Of a stretch of DNA of 15,770 nt, positions 13,077-15,770 are shown piece after piece (the stretch's first letter is position 1; each line of letters opens with the position of its first letter). The DNA is from Candidatus Dormiibacterota bacterium. GTDB lineage: Bacteria; Chloroflexota; Dormibacteria; Aeolococcales; Aeolococcaceae. Below the pieces are notes generated by a model. The model saw only the letters and a list, made by a program, of their open reading frames with translations, was not told where the DNA came from and did not search any database. A program made the translations under genes and the position numbers. The stretch is from NCBI GenBank assembly GCA_003136295.1, contig PLDZ01000044.1:8151-23920 (forward strand), read 5' to 3'.

Positions 13077-13555
13077 CCCAGACAGAGGCCGCAGCGGTCC
13101 GCACACAGATCGTCGTCGAGGCGCCGATAGAGCGCGCCTTCAACGTATTCACCGAGCAGTTCGGCGACTTCAAACCGCCAGAGCACAACCTGCTCCAAGC
13201 TGCGATCGCCGAGACCATCTTCGAGCCGCGGGTTGGCGGCCACATCTATGACCGGGGCGTCGATGGAAGCGAGTGCCGGTGGGCACGCGTCCTCATCTAC
13301 CAACCGCCAGACCGTGTGGTGTTTAGTTGGGACATCAGCCCGCAGTGGCAGATTGAGACCGATCCGGATAACACGAGCGAGGTCGAGGTCCGCTTCGTCG
13401 CCGAGACGCCGACGCGCACCCGCCTGGAGCTGGAGCACCGCAACATCGACCGGCACGGCTCGGGATGGCAAGCCGTCGCCGAGGGCGTCGCCGACGACGC
13501 CGGATGGCCGTTGTACTTGGCCCGCTACGCCGCCCTGGTCAGCGAGGGCAGCTGA
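13073..13555 (+). CDS. AHSA1-type SRPBCC protein
   Basis: The 160-residue protein fits the AHSA1/SRPBCC (START-like) family: VRTQIVVEAPIERAFNVFTE at the start (beta strand plus helix, with IVVEAPIERAFNVF at about 13-26), GHIYDRGVDGSECRWARVL in the middle, then RVVFSWDISPQW, and a C-terminal helix with GWQAVAEGVADDAGW. The fold has a deep hydrophobic pocket, so binding of a small lipophilic molecule is plausible; the ligand is not known. The ATG at 13073 overlaps the arsR stop by four bases (ATGA), and GGAGAGG lies just upstream inside arsR, so translation is coupled. arsR-AHSA1 pairs are common in bacteria, where the regulator usually controls the pair. The much longer open frame back to 12614 runs through arsR in another frame and is not real. 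Confidence 0.92.
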   Translation: MTQTEAAAVRTQIVVEAPIERAFNVFTEQFGDFKPPEHNLLQAAIAETIFEPRVGGHIYDRGVDGSECRWARVLIYQPPDRVVFSWDISPQWQIETDPDNTSEVEVRFVAETPTRTRLELEHRNIDRHGSGWQAVAEGVADDAGWPLYLARYAALVSEGS

Positions 13556-13560
13556 ACGCC

Positions 13561-14211
13561 ATGACCGACTGCTGCTCGGCGACCGGCTATCGGTGGGCGT
13601 TCAGCGAGAAGCGGGCGTGGCGGGAGGCACGGCGTTACGAGCGCCGTGGGCTCGACCCAACCTCTCGACGCATCGTCGAGGTCTTGACGATGCAGGGTGT
13701 GGAGGGCCTCACGCTGCTCGAGGTTGGCGGCGGTGTTGGCGCTGTCCAGATCGAATTGCTCAAGGCGGGGGTCACCCAAGCGGTGAGCATTGAGCTGACA
13801 CCGACTTACGAGAAGGCTGCCGGCGAGCTGCTCCGCACCTCTGGTCTTGAGGATCGCGTTGCGCGCAAGGTGATGGACTTCGCTCAGGCGGCCGACGACG
13901 TTGAAGCCGCCGACATCGTGATCATGAACCGTGTCTTGTGCTGCTACCCCGACATGCCAAAGCTCGCCGGGGCTGCTGCCGCCCACGCTCGGCAGGTGAT
14001 GGTGTTGAGCTTTCCAAGGCGGACGTGGTGGACGCGTTTTGGTTTGTCATTCGCCAACCTAGTGCTGCGCATGACGCGACGGGGATTTCAGGTCTTCGTG
14101 CACCGGCCTGAGCGGATCCTGGCTACCGCAGAGGATCGCGGGCTCAAAACCACGCTCAACCGTGCGGGCAGCTTCTGGCAGATGATCGTCTTACAAAGGA
14201 TCACGCGCTAA
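13561..14211 (+). CDS. Class I SAM-dependent methyltransferase with Cys-Cys motifs
   Basis: The 216-residue product has SAM-binding motif I LLEVGGGVGA at 52-61 and a charged SIELTPTYEKA at 76-86, which would hold the acidic ribose-binding residue. It begins MTDCCSATGY, with a Cys pair at 4-5, and has a second Cys pair in NRVLCCYPD at 123-131. Both pairs belong to a recognisable family of uncharacterised methyltransferases with CC near the start and CCYPD after motif II, but the substrate is unknown to me. Whether the pairs bind metal or sit near a thiol substrate is open. ATG 13561 lies 5 bases after the preceding stop; the frame is open upstream to 13465, inside that gene. The SD is weak (GAGGGC about 12 bases before). 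It is the third gene of the arsR operon. Confidence 0.85.
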   Translation: MTDCCSATGYRWAFSEKRAWREARRYERRGLDPTSRRIVEVLTMQGVEGLTLLEVGGGVGAVQIELLKAGVTQAVSIELTPTYEKAAGELLRTSGLEDRVARKVMDFAQAADDVEAADIVIMNRVLCCYPDMPKLAGAAAAHARQVMVLSFPRRTWWTRFGLSFANLVLRMTRRGFQVFVHRPERILATAEDRGLKTTLNRAGSFWQMIVLQRITR

Positions 14212-14331
14212 TCGTTGTCACCGCGAAGGCCTCGGCAAACGACGACTCGCCTACATCCACGGGCGAAGCTCAATGCCGTCAGTGCTGGTCGCCCTTCCGG
14301 TCAGCCACCCCAGCAGGTGGGTCATTAAGCC

Positions 14332-15591
14332 ATGGTGTTGAGACCAGACATGACAAGCGCAGGGATCGTAATCATCGGAAGTGGCATGTGTGGTGGCAAT
14401 GCGGCCGTCACGCTGCGCGAGGAGGGGTACCGGGGGCGCGTGGTGCTGGTCGGCGACGAAGCTGCGGCGCCGTTTGGGCGCCCTCCACTCTCGAAGACAT
14501 ACCTCCGCGGCGAAGAGGACTGGACCGCATGGTCGGTCAAGCCTCCCGACTGGTACGAGCAGAGCAACGTCGAGCGCTTGCACGGGCGCGTCGAGTCGAT
14601 TGATGTGCAGGCGCGCGAGATCGTGCTCGAGGGCTCACACAAGCGCACCGCGTTCGACCGGCTCTTGCTGACCACCGGCGGCCGCAATCGGCGTTTGCCG
14701 GCCGATGGCTCGACCCTCCCCGGAGTGCTCGGCCTGCGCACGGTGGACGAATGTGACGCCATCAAGGAACGTGCGTTGCCCGGTAGCCGTGCCGTCGTGG
14801 TTGGGATGGGATTCATCGGCAGCGAGGTCGCTGCGTCCCTTCGCACGCTGGGCGTCAGCGTGAGTGCGGTGCTGAGCGGCGTGGGCCCCTTGGCGGGTGT
14901 GCTCGGCGACCAGGTTGGTTCGGTGATGGCCGCCATCCATCGTGAGAAGGGCGTGGAACTGCTCCTCGACGATCGCGTCGTCGCATTCACTGGAGACGGG
15001 CATGTGGAAAACGTCGTGACCAGTCGCGGCTCGACAGTACCTTGCGATTTCGCTGTGACGGGAATCGGTATCGAGCCCAACGTCGAGCTCGCCCGCCGCA
15101 GTGGGATCGCTGTCGATAACGGGATCATCGTCGACGAGCAATGCCGCACCAACGTTGCGAATGTCTACGCGGCGGGAGACGTGGCAAACCACCTTCATCC
15201 AATATTCGGTCGCCTGCGCGTTGAGCATTTCAATAACGCTGAGCGTCAGGGACGGGCGGCAGCACGCTCCATGCTTGGAAGCACCGAGCCGTATTCAGAC
15301 CTGCACTCATTCTGGTCGGATCAGTACGAGCACGCGCTTGAATACGTCGGGCATGCGCGAAGCTGGGATCAGTTCGTGGTGCGCGGGAGCCTCGAGCAGC
15401 GCCAATTCCTCGGCTTCTATCTCGGGGATGGCCGGGTACTCGCGGTGATGGGGCTGAACCGCGGCGGGGATCCGGAGTTGGACGAGAGCGGCGAGCTCGC
15501 AGCAGCCAAGGTCCTCGTCGGCAAGCGCCTCGGCGTTTCGCCGGCATCGTTGGAAGATGAGAGGACAGACCTGCACAGCCTTTGTGCCTGA
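14332..15591 (+). CDS. FAD-dependent ferredoxin reductase-like oxidoreductase
   Basis: This 419-residue flavoprotein resembles the reductases of Rieske oxygenase and P450 systems (putidaredoxin or rhodocoxin reductase type), which pass electrons from NAD(P)H through FAD to a ferredoxin. Visible are the FAD loop GSGMCGGNAA at 16-25, FGRPPLSK at 48-55, the second nucleotide-binding loop VVVGMGFIGSE at 155-165, the FAD-closing VYAAGDVA at 278-285, HFNNAERQG at 299-307, and the C-terminal dimer domain motif FWSDQY at 327-332. The strand after the NAD(P)H loop ends in VSAVLSG without the Asp or Glu usual in NADH-using members, which leaves the cofactor preference open. No ferredoxin or oxygenase gene adjoins it. 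ATG 14332 with AGGTGGG upstream was chosen; ATG 14350 is possible. The 120-base gap before it shows only a 5-bp hairpin (CCACC/GGTGG near 14306-14321). Confidence 0.92.
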   Translation: MVLRPDMTSAGIVIIGSGMCGGNAAVTLREEGYRGRVVLVGDEAAAPFGRPPLSKTYLRGEEDWTAWSVKPPDWYEQSNVERLHGRVESIDVQAREIVLEGSHKRTAFDRLLLTTGGRNRRLPADGSTLPGVLGLRTVDECDAIKERALPGSRAVVVGMGFIGSEVAASLRTLGVSVSAVLSGVGPLAGVLGDQVGSVMAAIHREKGVELLLDDRVVAFTGDGHVENVVTSRGSTVPCDFAVTGIGIEPNVELARRSGIAVDNGIIVDEQCRTNVANVYAAGDVANHLHPIFGRLRVEHFNNAERQGRAAARSMLGSTEPYSDLHSFWSDQYEHALEYVGHARSWDQFVVRGSLEQRQFLGFYLGDGRVLAVMGLNRGGDPELDESGELAAAKVLVGKRLGVSPASLEDERTDLHSLCA

Positions 15592-15621
15592 AGCGGCCGA
15601 CGTGCCACGCTTGACGAGCCG

Positions 15622-15770
15622 ATGAGCCCCGCCCGCCCCGTCCTCCGCGTCTGCCGGCGTGAATCCTTCGATGCCGCGCACCAGCTGTGCGACCCACGTC
15701 TCTCCTCGGAGGAGAACCGCTCCCTATACGGCAAATGCGTCAACCTTCACGGCCATCGCTACCAGCTCGA
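15622..15770 (+). CDS. queD: QueD / 6-pyruvoyl-tetrahydropterin synthase family (partial, 3' end off the right edge)
   Basis: From ATG 15622 the frame is open for 49 codons to the edge. The visible part carries SFDAAHQL at about 15-22 and YGKCVNLHGHRYQL at 36-49, the hallmark of the PTPS/QueD family. His20, His43 and His45 are the three zinc ligands, and Cys39 is the catalytic cysteine. Family members make 6-carboxy- or 6-pyruvoyl-tetrahydropterin from dihydroneopterin triphosphate, in queuosine/7-deazapurine or biopterin synthesis. Bacterial members of this length with GKC and NLHGH are mostly QueD, but the rest of the protein and its neighbours would be needed to decide. It begins 30 bases after the flavoprotein stop in the same direction, with no clear SD (GACGAG about 5 bases before). 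The gene symbol is tentative. Confidence 0.8.
   Translation, partial: MSPARPVLRVCRRESFDAAHQLCDPRLSSEENRSLYGKCVNLHGHRYQL

Noticed and set aside
12753..14211. Arsenic-resistance operon, because of ArsR and a methyltransferase
   Set aside because: The ArsR protein has no cysteines, the methyltransferase lacks the ArsM cysteine pattern, and no arsB/arsC-type gene is present.
14251..14334. Small minus-strand peptide (about 24 residues, MTHLLGWLTGRATSTDG...) in the gap before the flavoprotein gene
   Set aside because: No SD, no family resemblance, and the length is within chance for G+C-rich DNA.

Overview
The window is high-G+C DNA, about two-thirds G+C by eye, densely packed with genes on both strands. 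It looks chromosomal, from a soil- or freshwater-type bacterium of the Actinomycetota/Chloroflexota (including Dormibacterota-like) kind. This rests on a mycobacterial LldD2-like dehydrogenase, a COG4315 lipoprotein on a long Thr/Pro linker, GTG and TTG starts, and several start codons that sit 7-8 bases after a -10-like hexamer with no Shine-Dalgarno (SD) sequence (probable leaderless mRNAs). No rRNA, tRNA, CRISPR array, insertion sequence or phage gene was recognised.

Layout. (a) 1-746, minus strand: a small basic 'plasmid stabilization'-type protein followed by a DUF1345 membrane protein cut by the left edge. (b) 931-3572, plus: a DUF2231-Rieske fusion, then a large Cys-rich secreted protein of unknown function whose leader can fold over its SD. 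(c) 3739-4707, plus: a DyP-type haem peroxidase starting at TTG, ending 2 bases from the convergent lldD-like gene. (d) 8669-4710, minus: a membrane protein, then an alpha/beta hydrolase-TetR pair with a well-formed promoter/operator, then a GNAT acetyltransferase and an FMN-dependent alpha-hydroxy-acid dehydrogenase. (e) 8957-11119, plus: a COG4315 lipoprotein and a GT-C-type membrane glycosyltransferase. (f) 11130-12711, minus: a UbiG-like methyltransferase flanked by gene relics (half of a glyoxalase-fold protein and a frameshifted histidine-kinase ATPase domain downstream, a second glyoxalase-fold fragment upstream). (g) 12753-14211, plus: an ArsR regulator, an AHSA1/SRPBCC protein and a Cys-Cys methyltransferase in one operon. 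(h) 14332-15770, plus: a ferredoxin-reductase-like flavoprotein and the start of a QueD/PTPS gene.

How the genes relate. Two local regulatory circuits are readable. The TetR protein probably represses its own hydrolase-tetR operon through a 16-base palindrome in the promoter spacer. The ArsR protein probably represses its own operon through a palindrome over the -10. The redox genes (Rieske fusion, DyP, LldD-like, ferredoxin reductase) are not in one operon, and nothing in the sequence shows that they act together. I found no clear case for a new multi-gene system. The most unusual items are the unassigned Cys-rich secreted protein with its leader, the two self-regulation promoters, and the three decaying genes around the UbiG-like gene.
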